Assembly (NCBI GenBank): GCA_018340375.1
Contig: JAFFJZ010000004.1
Location: 23,286,001-23,350,000, forward strand
Direction: 5' to 3'
Source: Gonatopus flavifemur
Taxonomy: Eukaryota > Arthropoda > Insecta > Hymenoptera > Dryinidae
Length of the DNA: 64,000 nucleotides
Both the position numbers and the translations under genes were made by a program. The notes beneath the pieces were generated by a model. The model saw only the letters and a program-made list of their open reading frames with translations. It ran no database searches and was not told the DNA's origin. Of this stretch, positions 54,488 through 64,000 are shown piece after piece; the stretch's first letter is position 1; each line of letters starts with the position of its first letter.

Positions 54488-54714
54488 TATAGACCTCTTC
54501 GATGAATGTTAGGGCGGTATGCAGAGTCAGGTCTGAGATCAGGCCGGTCCTACGCAATGTATAAGCTTATGGGCTGGGACTGGATCCAGTCTTAGATCTG
54601 ATCCTGCATACCAACTTTAGTTTTAGTTCACTAAAAGTAATACCCGCGTGCTGCGCACGCGTCGATTATATTTTTCCAAAGAATTGAGAATGAATGTGAA
54701 GGAAAATTATCCAC

Positions 54715-54900
54715 TACCCGATGAACATTTTCCAAAGTGATCTGAGTTTACTTTCTGATAACTTCCAGAGCTGATATCAAAGTCATCTGAAAGATTTCCG
54801 AAATTGACGCATTCGAGAACTTTCTAATATCATTTAGAGAACATAATGAATGTTCGAAATATTGAGGGGAAAACTGTTCACTGGGTATTTACGTACTGAT
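54715..54900 (+). repeat. Single-arm copy of the 40041 palindrome
   Basis: 'tttctgataacttccagagctgat', 'gaaattgacgcattcgagaactttct', 'tttagagaacataatgaatgttcgaaat' and 'aaaactgttcactggg' match the right arm of 40041-40375 in order. It lacks the mirrored arm. Confidence 0.65.
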
Positions 54901-57013
54901 TCACTACTTTTGAAGAAAACAACCTGCATGGTATGGAGAGAGATGAAGTGGGAAATTCTAAAGAGGCAATCGAATCACGAATAAAATCTTACGGCACGCC
55001 CGTGACATGTCCCTTCCAGAAGAGGAAAGGGTGTACAGATATTCATAAACGCTATTTATCCCTTTTGATGACCATCAGTTCCAATTCGCCATTTCAACGA
55101 AGATTCCTGTACAGTACTCGGTCACTATACCATCTACATATGGTTTCTTCCGTTTAATTCGAAAATATACAAAATCATTAGAAGACTCCTTCCTTATCTT
55201 TTTAGTTCGTTCATTTCATCACCCATGTATGCATATGCGTGGGGTCCTTATTAACCACAAAAACTCCAAAACAGTAGGAAAATAACGCCAAGTCCATGAA
55301 ATAATGTAAATCTCTCACAATAACAATTGACAAAAAATTCTTGGAACAAAAACTTCACTCTGTCCAGAATCCCACTTAAAGTGGGAGATGTGGAATCAAT
55401 AACAGCTACCGAGTACATTTGGCGAGCTGAATGGTATGTGAACAATTTTGGGGATATTGTCACTATTAATTTGTCAAAAATGCATTTGTAATAGTTTGTG
55501 ATTTCTAAAAAAACATCCTTATCTTGAAAACATATATGGGAGAGAATGGAACAGAAATTAGGTTGCAGATTACTTGGCGTGGCCCATTCTAACTTCGTGG
55601 AATCATATTATCCGAGTTTCTGTCTTGATGCTTGGAGAAATTTTGTGGAATATTATCTAGACTGGAAACTCCTGCTGGGATTTCACTCATTTTTATGAAT
55701 ATTGTTCACTTAATCTGTTTATCTTATTTCTCCATTTTATGAAAATCAAAATATTGGAAAAATAAATTATTAAATACTAACACAACTACTACTCAAAATC
55801 TGATCTGTTTTTTCAACCAATATTCCTACTCTTTTCTCCACATGCTTGTCTTTTTCTTGATCAATTTCGAATTATGACAAACAGGAATGAATTGTGAATT
55901 TATTTTGGCCAAGAAATTGACGAGAGGTACATTCAGGGAAGAATTATTGAGATCCTGTCACCAGTTTCAAGTGAGAAAGGTCAGGTTTCATTGACTTTAT
56001 TGTTTGTGAAGTGTTTGGAATCTATGGGGTATGAAGTTAATCATTATTCCCATTCAAAATTTCTGTTCAGACAGGAGTATAGCAGATATCCTACAGTTTT
56101 TACTGTCGAGTACTATGTTGTTAATTTTTGCTTTATGATTCCCCGATGAAAGCGAAACAGTTTATATAGAGTTTTCTCGAGGTAAATCAAAAGCATGAAA
56201 GCATATTCTCTTCATAGAAACCGATTCAGATGAACTATATTCCAGTCTGACTGAAGCGACTGGGGACACAACGTATGTTAAAATGAACTGAATTAATTGA
56301 TGTGTGTAAACTAACATCTTACTGATGTATGAATCATATTAAGTGTCAGGTTATGCCAAAAGACACTCTCAGCATTCATAATAGTAGGCTCAAGATATCA
56401 AGAAACAAAAATGTTTTATAATTTCAATTGAGCCGATCTCGGAATACATTGTGATTTGAAGCCTTGATTTCAGGTATAAGATTAGTTTCAAGTATCAGTC
56501 CTTAACATTCCGTATAGCCGTGAGATTAATTGCGATTTCGTGAGCAGTGTATGATTCATTCGGCCCAGTACTGTATATTGATGGTAAATGAAAATATATG
56601 AATCACTGGTCTTTAAATAGCAAATTTTCCTGAGATAAGTTTTATCATGTCTGAACTATTTGAAGTGAATCGGCCCAATATTTATTGATATACAAAGGTG
56701 ATAGTGATTTCATCGATCACGACGTTTCCATTCGAAATTGAATTCAATATTCACAGGTATGTCCTAAGGGAATGATAAATCAGAAGCATACAAGGTACGC
56801 ATTTTGTGGATAATCCTCGTGGAACAGATTTGTACTTGTCACTATCAATTTATATGAACACTCGTAATCCAGGAAATAATGATTAAATGATGAGTAAGAA
56901 AATCAATCCTCGCATTGAGTGATGAAAAATGTGTCACCGGAAGCTTATATGAATTGGAGGTGAATTTTTGGAAAATTCACGTCCTAATTCCAAAATTGCT
57001 GTTTTTACAGAGT
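54901..57013. other. Non-coding interval, nothing recognised
   Basis: The longest frames (54933-55157 plus, 55251-55463 minus) have no motif or convincing splice context. No repeats stand out. Parts may be intron of a host gene. Confidence 0.45.
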
Positions 57014-57920
57014 ATAGAGATGTCAAAAATAGGCTCACAAACCTATTCTAAACAGGAAATACAAAATAGTTTTCAAAATCTGTTCAAAATACAAATTGTA
57101 AAATAGTTTCATTAACTCTGGTCAAATACAAAATATAAAATAGGTATTTAAAATGGGTTTTCAAATAGAAAATAGGTTCAAAAAATCTGAGTCTACTGAA
57201 TAGTTTAAGAAGTTATACGCAGTCAGGATTTTCAAACAAAATGGATTTTCACATTCCATTTTCGTAATTTACTACATACACACGCACACGCGCAGACATT
57301 TCTGGGGATCTCGTTTTCTCCACGTTCTGAAGCGTTTGGCAAAGATAGAATACCTCCTTCTGCATCATCGATTTTTGACCCTATTACAATACTTCCGTTT
57401 CCCTATATATAAGGAAGATAGAAGTAATACAAAGATACAATTGAGAGCTAAAACAATATGTACGTGGAGTTTTGCATCCGTAAATTGGAATGTCTACCCA
57501 GAAGAAATTCATGAAAAATCGCTTTTCTTCGCTCCTTTGAATGCGTATAACCCTTCAATGAATATGTTGGGTGTACAAATAAGTTTTTTGCAGACTGTCC
57601 TAAAACTTATTTTTACACCTGATAACAGATTCAGATCTTCAGGTTTAATTGTTTCCTTTGCGGATCTGGATTACACAGATTGATTAAAATAGTTGTCAAA
57701 CTGAGAATTTCAATCCAATCTACAATTTTTCCTTTGCATGTGCAATTTTTTTTTTTAATATTTACCTGAGAACCATTTCTTGTTTGGCATCATAGTTCTA
57801 AACGGAAAACAGGTCATATTATGCATTTTAATACGAAATACAAAGCAGGGTACAAGAACCTATTTAAATGTAAAATATAGAAACAGTATCAAAGCTATTT
57901 CAAATAGTTGACATCTCTGG
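57014..57920. mobile_element. ~0.9-kb element with AGAGATGTCAA ends
   Basis: Left 'tatAGAGATGTCAAAAATAGG'; right, reverse complemented, 'ccAGAGATGTCAACTATTTG'. The subterminal DNA on both sides iterates 'aaaatag', 'caaatac' and 'cctattt' (57020-57200, 57830-57905). The interior includes the miniature mariner at 57567 and a 115-codon frame (57336-57683) without recognised motifs. Confidence 0.6.
57567..57622. mobile_element. 56-bp miniature derivative of the 38356 mariner
   Basis: TTGGGTGTACAAATAAGTTT, a ~15-base centre, then AAACTTATTTTTACACCTGA: the two terminal repeats of the 38356-39640 mariner with the whole interior deleted. Two or three substitutions per arm. It lies inside the AGAGATGTCAA element. 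Confidence 0.8.
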
Positions 57921-58076
57921 AAATGTATTTCAATATTATTAATTATTTAGGAAAAAATAATAAGACTCCATTCACTGAGATTGCCACATATATTCTGTTA
58001 CAGCGAGGATTTGATTAACTTACGAAATTGATTAATGCTATTATCAGTTCAGAATATTGATATTTACCATACACAC

Positions 58077-58197
58077 CTGATATGAGCACCAACACTATCC
58101 ACATGATCCCCACCAAACTCTTCATCATGTCATTGTGTCACGTCCACCTCATTTCTTCTCGCTCCCTTGACCTCTTCCTGATCCTTCAGTGCACGCA
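58077..58197 (-). CDS. Candidate first coding exon of a secreted protein (minus strand)
   Basis: On the minus strand an acceptor-like TTTTCTGTTCCAG precedes position 58197. The exon then reads about 69 bases of untranslated leader and ATG at 58128, giving MMKSLVGIMWIVLVLIS, a classic signal-peptide start. It ends at the donor TCAG|GTGTGT (junction after 58077), phase 1. The 17 codons are too few to identify a family. The rest of the gene would lie at lower coordinates and its upstream untranslated exon at higher ones; neither was found. An alternative donor (GTAAAT) lies 9 bases further on. Confidence 0.35.
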
Positions 58198-59059
58198 CTG
58201 GAACAGAAAATAGCAGTTGAGAAAATAACAAATATATTTGTTCTATGACACACCGTGTCATAGACACGAAGAATCGTATGCACGACATGGGGTTCTCTCC
58301 CTCACCAGATCAGTGATTCTACGTCACCTGCCTGAGCAGCACGTAACGCGCTCGAACCTCATTAGATACATAGAGATTATAATTAGTATCATAAGGACTA
58401 AGGACTGATCGCTCGATGTACCCAAGTCAGTGTCTTTATCAAAATATATCAATCACTGACCACTAAATAGACACCAGGTCTAATTATTAAACGATCCTTT
58501 CCCTTGTTCCTCACGTGAACTGAAACATATCAACGCATCGAATGATCATTAAATTTCGTGGTGATCGGTATCTAGGGAATTTCAATGTGCAATATTTCCT
58601 CATTGGTTCCATGTTCATATGTATTGACAAATCAATTGACAAATACCTGATAACATGAATGGAATGAACGTCAGTTGAGTCTGTTACAGAAATCTGACCT
58701 CTGTATCGAAAATCTGTTCACTGCTTACGCTTTGATAAACTTCGTACATCCACTGAATATGATTGTTCCGTATTGACCCAATTTATGATATTAATCTTTA
58801 ATCGTGTACATTAGGGATTTTGTAAAATGAAACATCCACCCTCGATCAGAAAAACTCATTCAATCTTGTCAAATCTCGCACACGCAGCGAAGAGACACAC
58901 GCATACACGGGTTGCTATGTTTGCGTGAGACTCCAAGCAACCATGTGTAAGAGTGCGAGAGTAAGAAATAAAGGGAGAAGAAAGTTCTCTACTTCGCACG
59001 TATGTTTGCCTAGGCAACGCACGAGGCAGAGGGAGAGAGGGAAATTGGAACATGTGAAG
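58198..59059. other. Non-coding interval
   Basis: 58240-58265 holds a small palindrome ('tctatgacacaccgtgtcatagaca'). No gene or transposon is recognised. It may be intron or upstream region of the 58.1-kb candidate exon. Confidence 0.45.
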
Positions 59060-59487
59060 GTAGATACACCAAAAGAAAAAGCATGCTCTGAACGCAAGGG
59101 AACACTTCACGCTTCTAACGCATTCGTTATAACGTGCGTTAAATGCATGAGCCCATCCTTTTTGTGCATGAGTCTCCATGCCCAGAATGCGGGAGCTGGC
59201 GGCCCCCACCACGCAGTCGGTGGGACACTAACACTGTCTCACCACGCGTCCGTGTGAGAAAGAAAGAAAGTCTAGAATATAGACTTTCTCTGTTCACACG
59301 GACATGCGGTGAAACAGTATTAGTATCCCACCGACCGCGTGGTGGGGGCCGCCAGCTCCCGCATTCTGGGATCACTGCCATGCCTTCTAAGCATGTTACC
59401 ATGCGTTGAAAGCACGTTATAGCAACAGCGTTAGAAGCGTGAAGGGCTCCTTTGCATTGGAGCATGCTTTTTTTCTCGGTGTAGAGA
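59060..59487. mobile_element. ~430-bp GC-rich fold-back element
   Basis: The two halves are inverted copies meeting near 59275. Outer blocks: 'tacacc.a.agaaaaa.agcatgct' and 'cttcacgcttctaacgc'. Inner blocks: CAGAATGCGGGAGCTGGCGG followed by CCCCCACCACGC.GTCGGTGGGA are almost identical. The stem closes on 'gaaagtctagaatatagactttc'. The GC content and near-perfect inner stem contrast with the AT-rich surroundings. Long frames on both strands (58925-59257, 59139-59621) reflect the palindrome. No protein is supported. Confidence 0.8.
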
Positions 59488-59514
59488 TACAGACATTTCT
59501 CCGCATCGCGCGTA

Positions 59515-59690
59515 ATTAGTGTTGCCGCGATCCGAGCTAATCCGAATTTTGAGCATGAACTCGGCTTGGCTCTTGTTTTGGACAAATAGACTCGGCTCGC
59601 AAATCCGATCGATAGATCCACTGCTCGGATCGAAGCTCGGATCGGTCCGAAGGTCGTCGAGCTAGTCCGGAGATCTCACGATCCTACTCC
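59515..59690. repeat. GCTCGGATC-iterated block
   Basis: CTCGGATC, GATCCGAGC and 'actcggct' variants recur about nine times, with a related block at 60395-60505 ('actcggaccgac', 'tcggacatcggatcg', 'atcggctcg'). The two could be parts of one element interrupted by the Tc1-type MITE at 59751. Confidence 0.55.
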
Positions 59691-59750
59691 GTTCAAAACA
59701 AACGCGAATAAGAAATTCTTGCATCTAGGGGCTTCTTGGAATAGAGCATA

Positions 59751-59982
59751 CAGTACAGGCCATAAGTTTGAATCAACCTAAAGACATTCAACATTTTTGC
59801 ATCTCCGCTGTTCGAAATTGATTTATTCCATACAAACTACATAAATAATAATCAAGAAATGTCTAAACAATATAAAACACAATAAACTTATGTAAATAAA
59901 GTAAGTTGATTGCCTGAAACAAACACGTCAACTGAAAAAATTGTTTTTCCTTTGGGTATATTCAAACTTTTGGCCTGTACTG
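59751..59982. mobile_element. 232-bp Tc1-type MITE
   Basis: Left CAGTACAGGCCATAAGTTTG; the right end, reverse complemented, is CAGTACAGGCCAAAAGTTTG. Both are followed by 'aat.a.ccna'. TA flanks each end (59749-59750, 59983-59984). The GGCCAAAAGTTTG phrase is typical of Tc1-like termini. The interior has no gene. Confidence 0.88.
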
Positions 59983-59984
59983 TA

Positions 59985-60703
59985 TTTCTGAAGCTCTTGA
60001 AGTTTAAGAATAAAACAATGTTTTCTCAGAATTTTCATGACTCGGCAAATCAGATTTCATAAATGTTAGTTGTAAAAACTGCATGAATGCATCTTCTAAT
60101 GAATAAATAGATAAATATTTCATTAAATCTATCTTCAGAGGATTGACGATGAAGAAAAATCCACTTTATAAACATATTTTCTTAATATCGGTTCTGCTAC
60201 TAATGAAACATTGAACACAATATTGTTTCATAAACCGATTTTGACAAATGAAATTTCATGAGATTTGGTCAGAACATTGTCCAAGGTTCAATGAGATTTT
60301 GCGAGATTCAGTGAGATTTGACGAGAATCAATGGTTCTTCTTAACCAGGGCCCTTCGTCTGACAGGAAATTTTCTCGGTAATGATCTACCTCGTCAATCT
60401 CATAGTTCTGGCTCAACTCGAAACTCGGACCGACTGAAATTTTTTCAGCTCTGGTCGGACATCGGATCGTTTGAAATTATTGATATCGGCTCGAAATTTC
60501 GCGTGGTTCAAACCCGTTCAAAACACGTTTTTTGAGGACGTCGTTTGATGGTTTTTTTTTAATATTAGTTTAAATTACACGTCATCAAAACGTAAATTCC
60601 TGGTCGTCTAACTCCCTATCAAATGTCAACTAAAAATCAACGTTGTGAAATCAACGACTGACGTCCGTTTGACAGTTTAACGTTCTTTCAACGTTGAAAT
60701 AAC
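59985..60703. other. Non-coding interval with ACGT-iterated patch
   Basis: 60535-60705 contains 'gacgtcg', 'cacgtcat', 'aacgt', 'caacgttg', 'tgacgtcc' and 'tcaacgttgaaataacgt', about ten ACGT-centred motifs in 170 bp, another motif-iterated patch directly upstream of the Mutator-like pseudogene. Confidence 0.5.
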
Positions 60704-61961
60704 GTGTGTGTGTTTATTGGGAGTATTATTCAACATATCTCAATAGCTACTACATCTGTACGAGATTCAAGTATGAAGGAAGCAACTGAGAAGGAAAAGC
60801 AGATGACCGTCGAGAATTCTCAAATCAACGAGCTTATCATTTCGGGTGACGATTCATGGGGAAGAAGAAGCTTCTCTTCGCTTTTTGGATTAGTTACACT
60901 TATTGGTTGGTTCCCCGGCAAATTCTTATACGTGTGCGCAAAATCAAAATATTGTGAGGCTTGCGAGTGTTGAAAGAAAAAAAAACATGGTACTGAATAC
61001 GAAGGATGGTTTGATGAACATCAGTCGCAATGCCAAATTAATCATGTGGAGTCGGCGGGAAAGATGGAGGTTGACGCGGTTGTGGGAATGTTTCGACGAT
61101 CCGAGACTCTGTACGATCTCAAGTACGCTAGGTCCGTTGGTGATGGTGATTCCAAAACCTATAGAAGGTATCACTGATGCCAAGCCGTATGAAGATTTTG
61201 ATGTTGCCAAAAAGGAATGCATCAATCATGTTCAGAAGAGGATGGGAACTCGTTTAAGAAACTTGAAGAAAAAAATTAAAGGTCTGCGCGGCCGCGGCAA
61301 ACTGACTGGCCAACTCATTGACGAATTGTATTACGGTCTTGCAATCAGAAGAGATCCTGATTCAAGTAAAAAAATACGTAATGATATTTATGCAACTTTA
61401 TATCTCAAGAATTCAACCGATGAAAAGCCGCAACATGAGAACTGTTCGTCCGGAATCGAATTTTGGTCCTCTTGGAAACGAGCGAAAGCTTCTAATACTC
61501 TCGAGGTTTATGAACACGGTCCCGTAATGCACGATGATGTTTTCAATTCAATCAAACCTATTTACGATGAATTTGGCTCGGATGAGCTTCTTTCTCGCTG
61601 CTTGAGAGGATTCACGCAAAATGCGAATGAATCGTTCAACCCAGTCGTTTGGACGATCGCACCGAAGGCAATCTCAAGCGGAAAAGCAGTGCTTGATGGA
61701 GCGACTAATATCGTAGTAATTAAATTAAATGATGGTTTATCAAGCATTTTATATTTTTTGGATGTACTCGGAATAACTGTTGATCTACGATGCTACGATT
61801 TTTGCATGGGAAGCGATTCAAACCGTATCAAACTCGCCGAACGTGCGGTTTCAGACATTGCAAGAGCCTGGCGAGGCGACGCTTAAACGTCCAAGAAAGA
61901 GCTGGAAAAGAGTTATTTGAACTTAGAAAGGCAGTTATATGGTGCTGGGATTGCAAACTAA
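60704..61961 (+). pseudogene. Mutator-like transposase, decayed
   Basis: The first frame carries the catalytic-domain opening (IISGDDSWGRRSFSSLFGLV, then TLIGWFPGKFL) and a Cys-rich step (SKYCEACEC). A Trp codon is TGA at 60971. The same frame continues through QINHVESAGKMEVD and SVGDGDSKTY, then shifts near 61165 to the frame of ITDAKPYEDFDVAKKECINH. This runs on through HVQKRMGTRLRNLKKK, YYGLAIRRDPDS, STDEKPQHENC and GFTQNANESFN to TAA 61884, with a tail (ending LYGAGIAN) in frame to 61961. The order matches the Mutator-like transposase family widespread in insects and cnidarians. The first ~85 codons of the frame starting at 60903 are out of frame and should be ignored. At least two stops and one shift make it non-functional. 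Confidence 0.85.
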
Positions 61962-63627
61962 AGGTAAAGAAGTCAGCAAGCCTCTATTTCAAGAATTTCC
62001 TATCGTAAACTCATTCTCAAACTTCAAACCCGTTTTTCTCGGAACCACTTTCCCAAAATCGGCCAACATCGGAATTCGAGTAATTTTCATTCGATTGACT
62101 TGAAAATCTAACTGTAGCTTCTCGGATAGATTATCCATCGAAGTACATAGAATTTTTACGATTGATGAACAATTACGATTCTTATAAACAAATTATGGTC
62201 GATTTTTTCGTCGAAAATGCGATTTTTTTTTCCAAATTGATGCCAAAATTGCAAAAATCAATATTTCTCAATAATCCCAGGTACTTCTGTGGTAACATTC
62301 ATGTAGATTGAGAAAAAATTTTGTTTATCGTTCTAGCTGCAGACGTACGAGACTTCTGATGTCGGCCGTGGAGCGCCTTCAAAAAATACCCTCCTTCTGT
62401 ATATACAACTGAGCCGCCATTTTGTCTTCAATATTGAAAGAAAACATTTTTTTTCACCTCAAGATATGTATAATGAATCCTCGAAACCTTATATTGATCG
62501 TTCCATTTGCAGAGCCACAAAAAATTCACAGAAAACCCTCTCATTTTCAGGCTCCAAACAAATATAACTCCTTAATCAACCTCCTCACAGATTTCATCAA
62601 ATTTTGTTTGTGACGCAGAAAATCAGAGTGTTACAATTGAAGATCTATAAAATAGTTCGATTGTCAATATTTAGAAAAACTTTTAATCAACCATATGGAC
62701 AGATTGAACGTTGGTGCCATTGAATTCGCTTCAAATTATAAATCATTTCTATCTTGTCGAATCAGTGTTCTGTATCCATTCACTTCTACGTTCCATGTAA
62801 ACATTCAAATAACATCGATGAATTTTATTGGCGTTAATGTGTACCATTTCTCCTTCTTCATGAATAAAAAGAGAATTAATCCATTCAGACGTGCTGGCGT
62901 ATCAGTTGAAACGTGACATGTACCTGTCTATTGGTTGGTCAACCACCATTTTAATAACACACGTATCTTCTGATCTTCTCCGCCGATTGTCATGAAGTTT
63001 TCACCACGGTTAGATTTAATAGAATTGATGGGAGCTTCATGTCAGTTTCAGTCGGATCGATTTCAAACTTGAGTGTGAGCCAGAAAAAACATCGTTTGGC
63101 GTGAATATGGATATTTTTTATTCTGAATAATTCAAGACGCGAAAACTTTGTCGGCATTTCAAAATCAGGTGATTGATGAGTACTCTCATATTGATTCCAA
63201 TTGATTCTACTGCTTGGTCAATTTCAAGGAGCCGGTGAACAATGTTACTCAAAATGGAAGTGCTCATAGAGGCTCGCGTATTTTTCACTTGTAATACTAG
63301 TCCTGTATGAATTTGATTAAGATATACAGTATGTTGAGAAAAAGTGTACAAAAAAAGTGGTTTATGATTGTAACTTGTTTAGATCCTGCGATTTCGTTGA
63401 TAATCAATTTCATACAGTAAAATTTTCCTCGCAAAATGATATATCTATTATTCATTACGGTAAATGATGAATTTCCACAAAACAATAATAGTTATAAAAT
63501 GAATGAATGAATTCACGATCTTCAAACTATCTAACATTCGAATCGTGTCTATCAACTAACTTGAAGGTAAGGAATCAGAATCCAGTTCATATGGGGAAGA
63601 AATGAGTGATCCAAATCTTCGTTAACT
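61962..63627. other. Non-coding interval
   Basis: 61970-62600 may be the 3' part of the Mutator-like copy, but no terminal inverted repeats were found. Frames at 62422-62613, 62695-62916 and 63118-63351 lack motifs. Nothing else is recognised. Confidence 0.4.
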
Positions 63628-63862
63628 ACACGGAAAAAAAAGTATGGCTATTATAACGATCTGAAGTATGGTTAAGAAGATAGCTGTAATGACAATGCTG
63701 TATCGCTATAGTGACGATACAGATGGCTATGCTGGCGATCTACATCGTTCCTCGGATGATTTGTATGATCATAGCAACGATACTAATACCACTAATACCA
63801 CTTTGGATAGTCATCACAACTATCCAGTATCGTTATGACAGCGATATTTTGTTCTCCGTGTA
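63628..63862. mobile_element. ~235-bp MITE, CACGGA ends, TATCGTTATGACAGCGAT interior
   Basis: Left TACACGGAAAAAAAAGTATGG; right 'tgttctccgtgta'. The interior repeats 'atcg(t)tat', 'cgatac', 'gacagcgat' and 'agcaacgat' in both orientations about every 12-18 bp. The termini resemble those of the 10133 family (CACGGAGA), but the interior motif is entirely different. Confidence 0.75.
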
Positions 63863-64000
63863 GTATATCACTTTTGGACGGAGCGACAATCTGAGAAGAA
63901 TTAGTATACCAGATTTCAATAATTCGTTGACTTCTCCCATTATTTGAACGATGAAAATGGGAAGTAGATTCCATTATGAAACAATGAACAAAGTCAATGG

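Noticed and set aside
58925..59621. Overlapping 88-160-codon frames around 59 kb as genes
   Set aside because: They read through the GC-rich palindrome on both strands, and their shared peptide (CGSWRPPPR type) is the inverted repeat translated twice.
60903..61165. First ~85 codons of the 327-codon frame at 60903-61886 as a novel N-terminus
   Set aside because: The same DNA in the adjacent frame reads the conserved Mutator-like sequence (QINHVESAGKMEVD, VGDGDSKTY), so these codons are out of frame.
1..64000. CRISPR arrays, operons or bacterial mobile elements
   Set aside because: No direct-repeat arrays with unique spacers and no ribosome-binding or operon structure. All evidence points to animal nuclear DNA.

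Overview
This is an AT-rich nuclear segment of an animal, almost certainly an insect or other arthropod. The reasons are mariner/Tc1 transposons of insect type, a Ty3/gypsy LTR retrotransposon primed by tRNA-Lys, multicopy arthropod transposase-like families, spliceosomal signals, and no bacterial gene density. Nearly everything recognisable is mobile DNA, mostly broken. The sequence alone does not identify the species.

Layout. 0-5.2 kb: a decayed copy of a multicopy arthropod protein family (664-2386), a tandem ~340-bp repeat and three small inverted-repeat elements. 8.5-9.8 kb: a dead mariner. 10.0-12.0 kb: a 2-kb element holding three MITEs built from short GCTG/CAGC modules. 15.8-17.1 kb: a second mariner family (copy A). 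17.9-21.0 kb: motif-iterated repeats and a nested MITE cluster. 22.8-28.5 kb: a 5.7-kb DNA transposon with ~650-bp terminal inverted repeats, a 4-bp GCAA target duplication and a frameshifted transposase. 29.5-35.6 kb: a fold-back structure whose arms flank a DD41D Tc1/mariner-like element. 38.4-39.6 kb: a mariner one base from an open transposase, sitting in a predicted host intron. 41.2-48.7 kb: a complete 7.55-kb LTR retrotransposon with ATTG target duplications. 52.8-54.1 kb: copy B of the second mariner family. 54-64 kb: fold-back elements, a Tc1-type MITE and a Mutator-like transposase pseudogene.

Host genes are sparse and inferred. The best candidate is on the + strand at 37.7-39.9 kb. 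Three exons with phase-compatible splice sites encode a basic, probably nuclear N-terminus, downstream of a CT-rich, GC-richer promoter-like stretch. Two weaker candidates are short first exons encoding signal-peptide-like N-termini: 50.3 kb (+, with a TATA box) and 58.1 kb (-). None could be assigned a function.

The most unusual theme is that many unrelated non-autonomous elements share one architecture. Terminal inverted repeats enclose an interior that iterates one short, often palindromic motif, and the motif differs from family to family.
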